From assembly GCA_002238825.1 (NCBI GenBank), contig MPNC01000003.1, forward strand, positions 248,001 through 312,000: a DNA stretch of 64,000 nt, read 5' to 3'. Position numbers and translations under genes: made by a program. Source of the stretch: SAR202 cluster bacterium bin87 (GTDB taxonomy: Bacteria; Chloroflexota; Dehalococcoidia; Lucifugimonadales; UBA3495). How positions within the stretch are numbered: position 1 is the first letter of the stretch; each line of letters begins with the position of its first letter. Under the pieces are notes generated by a model. That model saw nothing but the letters and a program-made list of their open reading frames with translations. It did not search any database and had not been told where the DNA came from. Of the stretch, positions 27,392-35,460 are shown one piece after another.

Positions 27392-27781
27392 ATGGCAGTG
27401 AATCAGGAAGTTCTTGAAGCGATCAAGGGTATGAGCGTGATGGATCTGGCCGATCTGGTCAAGGCCATCGAGGAAGAGTTCGGCGTCTCCGCAGCCGCCC
27501 CCATGGCGGTTGCCGCTCCGGCTGCCGGCGTGGTCACCGACGACGCGCCTTCCGCGTCCGCTGAGGAGCAGACCGAGTTCACCATCACCCTGGCCGACTT
27601 CGGCGCCAACAAGATCAATGTCATCAAGGCCGTTCGCGAGGTGACCGACCTCGGTCTCCGCGAGGCCAAGGAGCTGGTGGAGTCGGCCCCGACCCGCGTC
27701 CGCGAGGGCGTGAACAAGGAAGACGCCGACAGCATCAAGTCCAAGTTGGAAGAGGCTGGGGCCACGGTGCAAGTCGCCTAA
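27392..27781 (+). CDS. rplL: 50S ribosomal protein L7/L12 (bL12)
   Basis: A 129-residue stalk protein that recruits translation GTPases. It has the N-terminal dimerisation helix ([20 protein letters not shown]), an Ala-rich hinge (~32-55) and the C-terminal domain [33 protein letters not shown] precedes the ATG. A hairpin at 27814 ends the unit; rpoB, which usually follows, is absent. Confidence 0.97.
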   Translation: MAVNQEVLEAIKGMSVMDLADLVKAIEEEFGVSAAAPMAVAAPAAGVVTDDAPSASAEEQTEFTITLADFGANKINVIKAVREVTDLGLREAKELVESAPTRVREGVNKEDADSIKSKLEEAGATVQVA

Positions 27782-27813
27782 CCGCCAACCGAAACCACGC
27801 GTTTCGCAAGCAC

Positions 27814-27842
27814 CAGGGGGCGGGTCTTACACCTGCCCCCTG
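27814..27842 (+). terminator. Hairpin after rplL
   Basis: A 12-bp stem CAGGGGGCGGGT/ACCTGCCCCCTG with one G-T pair and loop CTTAC, 33 bp after the rplL stop. The following sequence (ATCGTTTG) has only a weak T-run, so termination efficiency is uncertain. Confidence 0.6.
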
Positions 27843-27894
27843 ATCGTTTGCCTGGTGTACAATGCGGCCAATTTGACCGGGAGGACCTCCGAGT

Positions 27895-28698
27895 ATGGAC
27901 CTGCAACTTGATGGCAAGACGGCGATCGTTACCGGGGGCAGTCGTGGTATCGGCAAAGCGGTGGCGCGGGTACTGTCCGCCGATGGTTGCCGCGTCGTGA
28001 TCACGGGACGTTACGCAGAAACGTTGTCCGCGTCGGCGGAGGATGTGGCGTCGGAAACGGGTGGCACGGTCATTCCCATGGTTGCCGACATGACCAGCAG
28101 CGAACAGGTGAACGACATGGTGGCGCGCGCCGCCGAGGCGCTGGGCGGACGCGTCGACATCCTGGTGAACAACGCCGCGGCTCCCGGCGGCCTGGCCCGC
28201 GGGTCACTGGCCGAGATCCGCGACGAAGACGTGATGCTGGACCTGGATACCAAGGTGATGGGTTACCTGCGTTGTGCTCGTGCCGTCGCGCCATACATGC
28301 AGCAGCAGGGCTGGGGTCGCATCGTCAACGTCGGTGGCCTTTCGGCCCGCCGCGCCGAAGGCAACCTCAGCGCCGGCGTCCGCAACTCCGGCCTGTCCAA
28401 CCTCACCAAGTATCTCGCCGAGGAACTGGGCGGTGACGGTGTGTGCGTCAACCTGGTGCATCCCGGCACCACGCGCACCGAGCGCAGTGGGCCGATGTAC
28501 GCCGAACAGGCCGAACGCGAAGGCACCACCGTCGAGGAAATCGAACGCCGCGCCGCTTCCCGCAACTCCACCCGCCGAATCGTCGATGCCGAGGAACTGG
28601 CGTGGGTGGTGGCTTTCTTCGCTTCCCCCCGCAGCATCGCCATCAGCGGCGAGACCATAGCAGCCGGCGGCGGCTCGGGCACCAACGTTTACCACTGA
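27895..28698 (+). CDS. SDR-fold protein lacking the catalytic Tyr and Lys
   Basis: This 267-residue protein keeps the full SDR Rossmann fold: TGGSRGIG (13-20), ADMTS, NNAA (92-95) and a C-terminal ISGETIAAGGG. The catalytic region has changed: the usual ISS is VGG (146-148) and, where YxxxK should lie just before LTKYLAEEL, the sequence is AGVRN (160-164). There is no Tyr between residues 150 and 172. It can probably bind NAD(P) but cannot use the standard mechanism. It may be a non-catalytic partner or use other residues. GGGAGG precedes the ATG. Confidence 0.85.
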   Translation: MDLQLDGKTAIVTGGSRGIGKAVARVLSADGCRVVITGRYAETLSASAEDVASETGGTVIPMVADMTSSEQVNDMVARAAEALGGRVDILVNNAAAPGGLARGSLAEIRDEDVMLDLDTKVMGYLRCARAVAPYMQQQGWGRIVNVGGLSARRAEGNLSAGVRNSGLSNLTKYLAEELGGDGVCVNLVHPGTTRTERSGPMYAEQAEREGTTVEEIERRAASRNSTRRIVDAEELAWVVAFFASPRSIAISGETIAAGGGSGTNVYH

Positions 28699-28711
28699 CC
28701 TTTCAACCAGC

Positions 28712-28740
28712 CACTGGATTCCCGCTTTCGCGGGAATGAC
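28712..28740. repeat. ATTCCCGC-type dispersed hairpin repeat
   Basis: ATTCCCGC-TTTC-GCGGGAAT forms an 8-bp stem with a 4-nt loop, within the longer unit CCACTGGATTCCCGC. The same unit recurs inverted at 51826-51852, and a variant (ATTCCTGCGAAAGCAGGAAT) at 51902-51921. It resembles the short ATTCCC...GGGAAT repeats found scattered in many bacteria. Confidence 0.7.
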
Positions 28741-28765
28741 GATTCATTTGCAGGAGCCGAATCCC

Positions 28766-29080
28766 ATGATCAAAGTAACCGTTTTCTACGAGAATGAAGA
28801 GGGCAAGTCCTTCGATTTCGACTACTACTGCAACACGCACATGCCCCTGGTGCAGGAGCGCCTGACCACCTTCGGGATGCGCTACTACAACGTGGAAAAG
28901 GGCATTTCCGACGCCGACCCCAGCGCGCCGCCAATCTACACCGCCATCGGCTACCTTTTCTTCAACGACGTGGACGGTGTCCACGAGGGTTTCAAGACCC
29001 ACGGCCGCGAGCTGGTCGGCGACGTGCCGAACTTCACCGACATCAGCCCCAAGTTCCTCATCAGTGAGCTGGTCGCGTAG
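28766..29080 (+). CDS. EthD family protein
   Basis: This is a 104-residue dimeric alpha-beta barrel protein of the EthD family, named from ethyl tert-butyl ether degradation, where its exact role is unknown. Family features are the start MIKVTVFYENEEGKSFDFDYYCNTHMPLV and a C-terminal PNFTDISPKFLISELV. The start at 28766 has CAGGAG ten bases upstream; the longer frame from 28736 runs into the repeat. It may handle a substrate linked to the SDR gene 67 bp upstream. Confidence 0.85.
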   Translation: MIKVTVFYENEEGKSFDFDYYCNTHMPLVQERLTTFGMRYYNVEKGISDADPSAPPIYTAIGYLFFNDVDGVHEGFKTHGRELVGDVPNFTDISPKFLISELVA

Positions 29081-29104
29081 CTGGACGCCGACGATAGCAA
29101 AATC

Positions 29105-29130
29105 TGGGGGCGGCCGGTCGGTCGCCCCCA
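29105..29130 (+). terminator. Hairpin after the EthD gene
   Basis: TGGGGGCG/CGCCCCCA (29105-29112, 29123-29130) with a 10-nt loop, 24 bp past the EthD stop. No T-run follows, so it is a possible terminator only. Confidence 0.4.
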
Positions 29131-29179
29131 CGTCTATACGATGCCGTGCCGGTCCGGTGGACTTGGGGAGAGCAACACC

Positions 29180-30859
29180 ATGAGCCAAGCTGTCGACAAT
29201 CTCGCCGAACGAGCCATTCGCGAACATTGGGAATTCGTGCCCACGGCCGGCAGCCGCATCGGCCGCCACGAGTACGATGGCCGGTTGCCCGACTTCTCCT
29301 CCGGGCGCGTGGCTCGCCGCATTGAGGAACTGCACCGGTCCCTCGGCCAACTGTCCGCGCTGCCTTCGTCCGACGAACTTGCAGCCCACGACCATTCCCG
29401 TATGGAAGGCTTGTCTCGTAGCCTGCTGGAAATGTTCCTCCGACGCGAACTCTTTAACCTGGAGGAGATGCGTACCCTGCACAACAACCCCCAGCGTCAG
29501 GTCGGCTACATCGGCGTCGGCAGCTACGTCCAACGCGACTACGCCCCCCTGCCCGACCGGCTGCGCTCGGCAACCGCCGTCCTCCGCCAGGTTCCCGACT
29601 TCCTGTCCACCCTGGACGGGCTCACGGAGGCTGAACTTGGCGAGCCGGTGCGGGACATGGCGGTGGAGGCCTATCGTGGCATGGCGTCTTTCTATCGAAC
29701 CGGATTGGCTGACGCCTCTGCCGAATGCGCCGCCATCGCCCCGGATGTCGCCGTAGAGTTCGACGCGGTGCGCGAGACTGCCGCCGTCGCCCTGACCGAA
29801 TTCACGGCGAGGCTCCAGGCCCGCCAGACACGACCCGATTTCGCTATTGGACGCGACCTGTACCGCCGGATGCTACGGGTCGGCGAAGGGGTCGACACTC
29901 CCCTCATGGATGTCCTTTCCATTGGTCAGGCCAACCTGGAACAGAACCTGCGCCGGCTGGACGAGGCGGCGGCGCTGGTGGCTCCCGGCAAGTCGGTGCG
30001 CGAGGCGGTGGCGCAGATCGCGGGCAACCATCCCACGGCGGATGCTCTGATACCCGAGACGCGGAACATGCTGGAAGACATCCGCCAGGCGCTCATTGAC
30101 CACGACATCATCAGCGTTCCGTCAGAAGAGCGGTGCCAGGTCACCGAGACGCCGTCATACATGCGCTATGCCTTCGCTGCCATGGATTCGCCCGGCGGAC
30201 TGGAGGAGGTCGCTACCGAGGCCTTCTACTACGTGACGCCCGTGGAGCCGGAATGGACGCCGCGCCAGCAGGAGGAGTGGCTGACCAACTTCAACTACCA
30301 CACGCTTCAGGTCGTCAGCGTCCACGAGGTCTACCCGGGTCACTACGTCCACAACCTGCACAACCGGTACAGCGGGTTCGGCGAGCGGCGGACCTTGCCC
30401 TTGATCAACCGCGTCGCCACCTCCTATGCCTTCACCGAGGGCTGGGCGCATTACACCGAGGAGATGATGCTGGAAACCGAGTACGGACGGGACAATCCCG
30501 CGCTTTGGCTCACGCAACTCCTGGAGGCCCTGGTCCGCAACTGCCGCTACCTGTGCTCGCTGGGGATGCACACCCAGGGCATGACCGTGGACGAAGCGAC
30601 GCGGTTCTTCCAGGCCCACGCCTACATGGAGGAACACCCCGCCCGCCGCGAGGCCCTGCGCGGCACCTTCGACCCCGGCTATCTGAACTACACCCTGGGC
30701 AAGCTGATGCTGCTCAAACTGCGGCAGGACTGGCGCCGGCAGGAAGGGGGAGCCTACAGTCTGCGTCGGTTCCACGACGCTACCCTGTCCTGGGGCGCTC
30801 CGCCCGTCCCGCTGCTGCGCCAGGCGATGCTCGACGAGCCGGGCGACGCGATACTCTAG
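29180..30859 (+). CDS. DUF885 family metallopeptidase-like protein
   Basis: This 559-residue mostly helical protein of the DUF885 family carries a zinc-peptidase-like motif HEVYPGH (382-388) and downstream TEGWAHYTEEM, giving Glu420 and His424 as further candidate ligands. These match the M2/M3-like gluzincin arrangement. No signal peptide is present, so it is cytoplasmic. The start is the ATG at 29180, with GGGGAG upstream; a longer frame from 29141 lacks a site. Substrates of the family are not established. Confidence 0.88.
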   Translation: MSQAVDNLAERAIREHWEFVPTAGSRIGRHEYDGRLPDFSSGRVARRIEELHRSLGQLSALPSSDELAAHDHSRMEGLSRSLLEMFLRRELFNLEEMRTLHNNPQRQVGYIGVGSYVQRDYAPLPDRLRSATAVLRQVPDFLSTLDGLTEAELGEPVRDMAVEAYRGMASFYRTGLADASAECAAIAPDVAVEFDAVRETAAVALTEFTARLQARQTRPDFAIGRDLYRRMLRVGEGVDTPLMDVLSIGQANLEQNLRRLDEAAALVAPGKSVREAVAQIAGNHPTADALIPETRNMLEDIRQALIDHDIISVPSEERCQVTETPSYMRYAFAAMDSPGGLEEVATEAFYYVTPVEPEWTPRQQEEWLTNFNYHTLQVVSVHEVYPGHYVHNLHNRYSGFGERRTLPLINRVATSYAFTEGWAHYTEEMMLETEYGRDNPALWLTQLLEALVRNCRYLCSLGMHTQGMTVDEATRFFQAHAYMEEHPARREALRGTFDPGYLNYTLGKLMLLKLRQDWRRQEGGAYSLRRFHDATLSWGAPPVPLLRQAMLDEPGDAIL

Positions 30860-30875
30860 GGCTTCGGCGTACCGG

Positions 30876-30969
30876 GTTGCCATCGCGAGAAGTGAAGCGA
30901 CGTGGCGGTCTTTCTCCCGTAGCGACGCCCGTTGGCCCGACGAGATTGCCGCGCTTCGCTCGCAATGAC
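30876..30969. repeat. ATTGC-type dispersed repeats
   Basis: Two copies lie in opposite orientation. One (GAGATTGCCGCGCTTCGCTCGCAATGAC, 30942-30969) and one diverged inverse copy near 30876-30911. Others are at 51087, 51144, 51228, 51763, 62084, 62159 and 62215. The unit has ATTGC...GCAAT ends and can fold on itself. No gene is in this 210-bp gap. Confidence 0.6.
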
Positions 30970-31068
30970 AAGGGTGAGGCTGGCAATGATAAACGGGAGG
31001 CTGGCGGTGACAAAGGGGAGGAGCGTAAGACGCTGCGCTTTGCGTGATCACGGAACCGGTGCCCGGCT

Positions 31069-31590
31069 TTACACCACGCGCGCGCCGAGTATCCTGCTGA
31101 TGTGGTCCAATGCCCAGCGGTGGGCGTCGGCGTTGAAGGACGCCACGCAGTCTGTGGGTACCTCCACGGCGTAGTCCCGGTTGCGCGCGTCGGAGGTGGT
31201 GTGCATCACGCAGATGTCGGTGCATACTCCGCAGACGATGATCTTGTCGGGGTTTAGGGTAGCCAGACGCTCTGCCAGATCGGTGTTGAAGAACCCGCTG
31301 TACCGGTTCTTGGGGATGACGTTGCCGTCGCCGACCCACTCGGCCAACTCGGGAATCACCTCCGGTTCCTCCGTGCCGATGACGCAGTGAACCGGAAACA
31401 TCTGGAATTCCAGGTCATCGGGCAGGTGGTGGTCGGAGACGAACAGGATGGCGGAGCCCGCATCAGTCTCCCGCCGCAGCAACTCCCGCACCGGCTCGAT
31501 GATCCCCCGGGCGTCGTCGCCGCAATACAGGTTGTGCCCCGGCTCCAGAAAGCCGCGCACCATGTCGACTACGAGAACTGCGTTGGGCAT
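31069..31590 (-). CDS. Isochorismatase family cysteine hydrolase
   Basis: A 173-residue cysteine hydrolase with the nicotinamidase/isochorismatase fold. The catalytic triad is visible: Asp9 (VVDMVRGF), Lys94 (IPKNRYSGF) and Cys127 (GVCTDICV). Metal-type residues SDHH (52-55) resemble the nicotinamidase DxH site. It could be a nicotinamidase (PncA-like) in NAD salvage or hydrolyse another amide. The start at 31590 is chosen because GGGG lies ahead of it; a GTG nine bases earlier is also possible. Confidence 0.87.
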   Translation of the reverse strand: MPNAVLVVDMVRGFLEPGHNLYCGDDARGIIEPVRELLRRETDAGSAILFVSDHHLPDDLEFQMFPVHCVIGTEEPEVIPELAEWVGDGNVIPKNRYSGFFNTDLAERLATLNPDKIIVCGVCTDICVMHTTSDARNRDYAVEVPTDCVASFNADAHRWALDHISRILGARVV

Positions 31591-31603
31591 AGCGCTCACC
31601 CCT

Positions 31604-31960
31604 TCACTTCAATGACCCGGTGACTGGGATCAGTCGCTGATTGTAGGGATCCACACCGAGGAATACGCCTTCCAAAGTGTAGGATCCCAGTAGAGGCGAT
31701 GCCCCCTCTTCGCCAAAGATGACCCAGGTGATGGTTTCTCGCCCGTCCACCCGGGCACGAGCCTCGGCCATATCCAACTGCACCTGTTCCCCGCCGGCGT
31801 ACTCGAAAGTTTCGCGCTTGGTGGGCTGAATCCCCAGCCCTTCCAGGATGGGCCGAGGGACCACCGTTGTGATCGCGCCAGTGTGCGCCATCACTTCGAC
31901 ATCTTCGAAACGCTTTCCATTAAGTTTGGCGATCTGGATGGTCAGATTGAAAATACCCAT
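31604..31960 (-). CDS. Clan AA aspartic protease-like protein with His for the catalytic Asp
   Basis: This 118-residue protein matches the single-lobed retropepsin-like (clan AA) family: hydrophobic-HTGA-ITTVVPRPILEGLG in place of the usual DTGA, and the C-terminal LLGSYTLEGVFLGVDPYNQRLIPV. The catalytic Asp is replaced by His26, so it should not be an active aspartic protease. It may retain the fold for binding. It lies 13 bp upstream of the cysteine hydrolase gene on the minus strand, with which it is probably co-transcribed. Confidence 0.82.
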   Translation of the reverse strand: MGIFNLTIQIAKLNGKRFEDVEVMAHTGAITTVVPRPILEGLGIQPTKRETFEYAGGEQVQLDMAEARARVDGRETITWVIFGEEGASPLLGSYTLEGVFLGVDPYNQRLIPVTGSLK

Positions 31961-31971
31961 GTCACTGGTCC

Positions 31972-32007
31972 ATGGAAAGCCGGCGGAAAGCTCCGCCGGC
32001 TTTCCAT
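31972..32007 (-). terminator. Perfect 16-bp hairpin after the ThDP enzyme gene
   Basis: ATGGAAAGCCGGCGGA pairs perfectly with its complement across a 4-nt loop (AAGC). It lies between the ThDP enzyme stop (32021) and the clan AA gene start (31960). A TTTCC arm end gives a weak U-rich tail on either strand. Confidence 0.6.
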
Positions 32008-32020
32008 TGTACCGCCGGCC

Positions 32021-33688
32021 CTAGTGGGCCACCGGGCTCGGCGCGAAGCCGCCGTAGCGCGGGTACTGGGAGCAGATGAACTCCAGGTAGGACGGTTGGC
32101 CCGTCTCGTTGGCCGCCAGAGCGCGCTGCAGGGCCGGCGCCACGTCGGACGGCTCGGTGACCCGCTCGGTGTACAGGCCCAGCTCGGCGATGGCGCGGGA
32201 CATGTTGATGTCCTCCGGGCCCATGACCCGGTGCGTGTAGGGGTCGTGGCCGTCACCCCAGAACCCGGGGCCGTAGCCGGCGAACCCGCCGTTGGCGACG
32301 TGGGCGATGGTGATGCCCAGGTTCTGTCGCACCGACACCTCCAGGTTGCCCAGCATGTAGCCCACGCCGGCGTCGCCCGTCAGCGCCACCGCCTGCCGCT
32401 GGGGGAAGGCCAGCTTGGCCGCCATGACGCCGGCCAGGCCGAAGCCCAGCGTGGAGATGTTGCCCCAGCCCAGGAACCCGCGGGGGATCAGCGTGTCGTA
32501 CACCGTGCTCAGTTGGTCGCGGGTGTTGCCCGACTCGTGGGTTACGAAGGAGTTGTACGGGTCCAGCACCTTCATCATGTCGCCGATGACACGGTACGGG
32601 TTGATGGGCGTGTCGCTGGAGGCCATGGCCTCGCGGTACTCGGCCAGGCCGGCGTCGCGAGCCTCGCGGACCTCGGCGACCACGTTGCCGGCGGCCCGAC
32701 CCGCGCCATCGGTGCGGCGGGAGACCTCATCGGCCAGCGCTTGCAGGCTGAACTTGGCGTCGCCCAGCACCGCGTGATGCGTGGGGAAGATGCGGTTCAG
32801 GTGGAAGTCGTCCAGGTTGCACTGGATGATGGTCTTCCCGGCGGCGTTGGGGATGCCGTGGGTGAACCGGCCCGGCGACAGGCTGCTGCCCACGGTGAGG
32901 ATCACGTCGCTCTTGTTCAGGTAGGCGATGGGATGCTCGCCGCGCACGCCCACGAACAGCGGGTGGTTCTCCGGAAACGCGCCCTTGGCCTTCAGCGTGG
33001 TGATCACCGGCGCGTTCAGCAGCTCGGCCAGGCCCACCAGTTCCTCCGACGCGCCGGCATAGATGACGCCCTCGCCGGCGTAGATCAGCGGATTGGAGGC
33101 GCCCATCAGCAGGTCGATTGCCTGGGTCACGTCCGACGGGTCCGGCGCCGACTTGTACGCCCGCACCGGGAAGTAGGGGTCGGCGGTCTCGTCGTAGACC
33201 CCGGCGGAGTTGGGCACGGCCAGCACCACGGGACCGGGCCGGCCGCTGCGCAGCATGGAGAAGGCGCGGCGCAGGAACTCGGGCGTGCGCTCGGGCCGGT
33301 CGATGTAGCCGAACCACTTGGTGACGGTCTTGAGGCTGGTGGTCACGTCGAACTGGGTGTTTTCGGAGCTGCCGGCCGGCACGCCGTCGGTGATGCACAG
33401 CATCGGCGAGTTGTCCTCGAAGGCCTGAGCCAGCCCGGGGTAGGAGTACTGCAGGCCCGCGCCGTTGACGCCGCCCTGCACGGTGCAGACGCCGATGCGG
33501 TCGCCGCCGGTGACGCGCGAGTAGGCGTCGGCCAGGGCCACGGCGTAGCGGTCGTCCCGCATCATGATCATGGGCACGCCCTCGCGCCCCAGGGCGTTGT
33601 TCACGCGGCAAACGGGGAAGGTGGAAACCCACTCAACACCCTCCTGCTTGAGGATGCGGGCAATGGAAGTTGCGACATCGATGGACAT
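32021..33688 (-). CDS. ThDP-dependent enzyme, acetolactate synthase-like
   Basis: A 555-residue thiamine diphosphate enzyme with the three-domain layout of acetolactate synthase/benzoylformate decarboxylase. The ThDP motif is LTGDAGVGYML followed by ANGGF in the C-terminal domain. In the N-terminal Pyr domain the usual RHE (cofactor-activating Glu) is R44-D45-D46, a conservative but notable swap. The start at 33688 (MSIDVATSI) has GAGG eight bases upstream. The specific reaction (decarboxylase, carboligase, oxalyl-CoA type) cannot be assigned; no small subunit is nearby, so it is not a standard IlvB. Confidence 0.88.
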   Translation of the reverse strand: MSIDVATSIARILKQEGVEWVSTFPVCRVNNALGREGVPMIMMRDDRYAVALADAYSRVTGGDRIGVCTVQGGVNGAGLQYSYPGLAQAFEDNSPMLCITDGVPAGSSENTQFDVTTSLKTVTKWFGYIDRPERTPEFLRRAFSMLRSGRPGPVVLAVPNSAGVYDETADPYFPVRAYKSAPDPSDVTQAIDLLMGASNPLIYAGEGVIYAGASEELVGLAELLNAPVITTLKAKGAFPENHPLFVGVRGEHPIAYLNKSDVILTVGSSLSPGRFTHGIPNAAGKTIIQCNLDDFHLNRIFPTHHAVLGDAKFSLQALADEVSRRTDGAGRAAGNVVAEVREARDAGLAEYREAMASSDTPINPYRVIGDMMKVLDPYNSFVTHESGNTRDQLSTVYDTLIPRGFLGWGNISTLGFGLAGVMAAKLAFPQRQAVALTGDAGVGYMLGNLEVSVRQNLGITIAHVANGGFAGYGPGFWGDGHDPYTHRVMGPEDINMSRAIAELGLYTERVTEPSDVAPALQRALAANETGQPSYLEFICSQYPRYGGFAPSPVAH

Positions 33689-33815
33689 AAGAAAAACCTC
33701 GTTGAGGGATTTGGTGTTAGATGGCAATGATTGTATCATCCGCGATTTAGCGCGCGATTGCTACACTCGGTAGCGGTTGGTATCATCCGCCCGGACACCG
33801 CACCGGAGGTTCCAT

Positions 33816-34475
33816 ATGCCCACGCTGGAGTTCAAGGGCAAGCAGCACATCTACGCCCACCACCTGACCGTGCCCTACCGCTCGCTGGTTGCGGATCCGG
33901 AGCGGTCGCTCAACCCGGCCGACGCGGATGACAATCTGATCATCCACGGTGACAACCTGCGTGCGTTGAAAGCACTGCTGCCCCGCTACGCCGGCAAGGT
34001 CAAGTGCATTTACATTGATCCACCGTACAACACTGGCAACGAAGGTTGGGTCTACAACGATAGCGTCAACAGCCCACTGATGGGAGAATGGATCAAGAAG
34101 AACAGCCCAGTTGACGGGGAAGATCTTGAGCGGCACGATAAATGGCTATGCATGATGTGGCCCAGGCTGCACCTCCTCAAAGAATTGTTGGCTGATGATG
34201 GTGCGATTTTCGTGTCCATCGATGACCATGAACAACACCACTTGCGGATGCTGATGGACGAAATCTTCGGCGAAAGCAATTTCATCTCAACCATCGTTTG
34301 GCACAAAATGGATAGTCCAAAAAACACTGCCATTCATATCAGTGGCGACCATGAAAACATACACATTTATGCCAAAAACTCGCGAACTTGGCGACCGAAT
34401 CATCTTCCAAGAAGCGAAAAATGTTGGCCCGATACAAAAACCCAGACGACGACGCTCGCGGACCTTGGCTGCTGA
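33816..34475 (+). CDS. mod: Type III DNA methyltransferase Mod, N-terminal fragment (frameshifted)
   Basis: N-terminal part of a beta-class adenine methyltransferase. CCGGAGG precedes the ATG at 33816. It carries IIHGDNLRALKALLPRYAGKVKCIYIDPPYNTG with catalytic motif IV DPPY at 68-71, then SIDDHEQHHLRMLMDEIFGE. Genuine Mod sequence runs to IHIYAK at ~34376; the frame then breaks in an A5 run (34374-34378) and the rest to 34475 is out of frame. One extra A would join it to the following fragment. GC drops below that of the neighbours here. Confidence 0.85.
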   Translation: MPTLEFKGKQHIYAHHLTVPYRSLVADPERSLNPADADDNLIIHGDNLRALKALLPRYAGKVKCIYIDPPYNTGNEGWVYNDSVNSPLMGEWIKKNSPVDGEDLERHDKWLCMMWPRLHLLKELLADDGAIFVSIDDHEQHHLRMLMDEIFGESNFISTIVWHKMDSPKNTAIHISGDHENIHIYAKNSRTWRPNHLPRSEKCWPDTKTQTTTLADLGC

Positions 34476-35449
34476 GCGACCTTGCGGCCAGAAACCAATA
34501 CTCGAAAGGTCGATACCCGATCACTACGCCCTCTGGCCACGTAATCGACGGACCGCCCGCTGGAAGTTACTGGCGCATAAGCAAAGAGCGCTTTGATGAA
34601 TTGAACGCCGATGGGCGCATTTGGTGGGGCACCGAAGGACGCAACAGGCCGGGTATCAAACGCTTTTTGTCAGAGGTTAAGCAAGGAGTAGTGCCCCAAT
34701 CACTGTGGCAGTGGAAAGACGTGGGGAGTACGCGGCATTCGAAGCAGGAAATTAGCACCATAATGGAGGCCACTGCAGCGTCTGACTTATTTGAAACCCC
34801 CAAACCTTCTGGTCTCATCTATCGGGTGCTGCAAATCGGGTCTGACCCAGAAGCCATAGTTTTGGACTCTTTCGCTGGAAGCGGTACCACAGCTCAGGCT
34901 GTGCTGGCACTGAACAAAGAAGACGGCGGTAACCGTAAATTTATCCTCGTGGAGTGTGAAGATTACGCCGACACCATCACCGCCGAGCGCGTGCGTCGGG
35001 TCATCAGCGGGGTTCCCGGTGCCAAGGATAAATCCCTTAAGGAAGGATTGGGCGGTTCCTTCACCTATTGCACGCTGGGACAGCCCATTGATGTGGAAGG
35101 CATGCTCACCGGGGGAGCGTTGCCGCAGTATTCAGAATTGGCCGCCTACCTGCTGCATACTTCAGCCGGCATTTCAGCTGGCGCCGCCGCGTTGGAGCGT
35201 CAGAATGACGACGGCCTGTTCTACAGCAGCGACACCACCGACTACTATCTGCTCTACCGCCCCGACATTGAGTGGTTGCGTAGCAACGATGCCATCCTGA
35301 ACGAGCAACAGGCTCGGCGCATCAAGAGCATAGGGAATAAAGCGGTTGTATTCGCCGCCGACAAGTACATGGGGCAGCGGTTCCTCACCAGCATGGACAT
35401 CACCTTCTGCCAGATACCCTACGAACTACATCAGCCGGTTCGAGTATAA
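34388..35449 (+). CDS. mod: Type III DNA methyltransferase Mod, C-terminal fragment
   Basis: Continuation of mod in the next frame (open from about 34376; TTG at 34388). It contains the target-recognition part and the AdoMet-binding motif I DSFAGSGTTAQAVL, which comes after motif IV as in beta-class enzymes, then FILVECEDYAD. Joined to the first part, the protein would be ~544 residues, normal for Mod. With the frameshift, neither half has both the AdoMet site and the catalytic site, so the modification function is lost unless the frame is restored by slippage or the break is a sequencing error. Confidence 0.85.
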   Translation: MATESSSKKRKMLARYKNPDDDARGPWLLSDLAARNQYSKGRYPITTPSGHVIDGPPAGSYWRISKERFDELNADGRIWWGTEGRNRPGIKRFLSEVKQGVVPQSLWQWKDVGSTRHSKQEISTIMEATAASDLFETPKPSGLIYRVLQIGSDPEAIVLDSFAGSGTTAQAVLALNKEDGGNRKFILVECEDYADTITAERVRRVISGVPGAKDKSLKEGLGGSFTYCTLGQPIDVEGMLTGGALPQYSELAAYLLHTSAGISAGAAALERQNDDGLFYSSDTTDYYLLYRPDIEWLRSNDAILNEQQARRIKSIGNKAVVFAADKYMGQRFLTSMDITFCQIPYELHQPVRV

Positions 35450-35460
35450 AGGGTCGGTTC

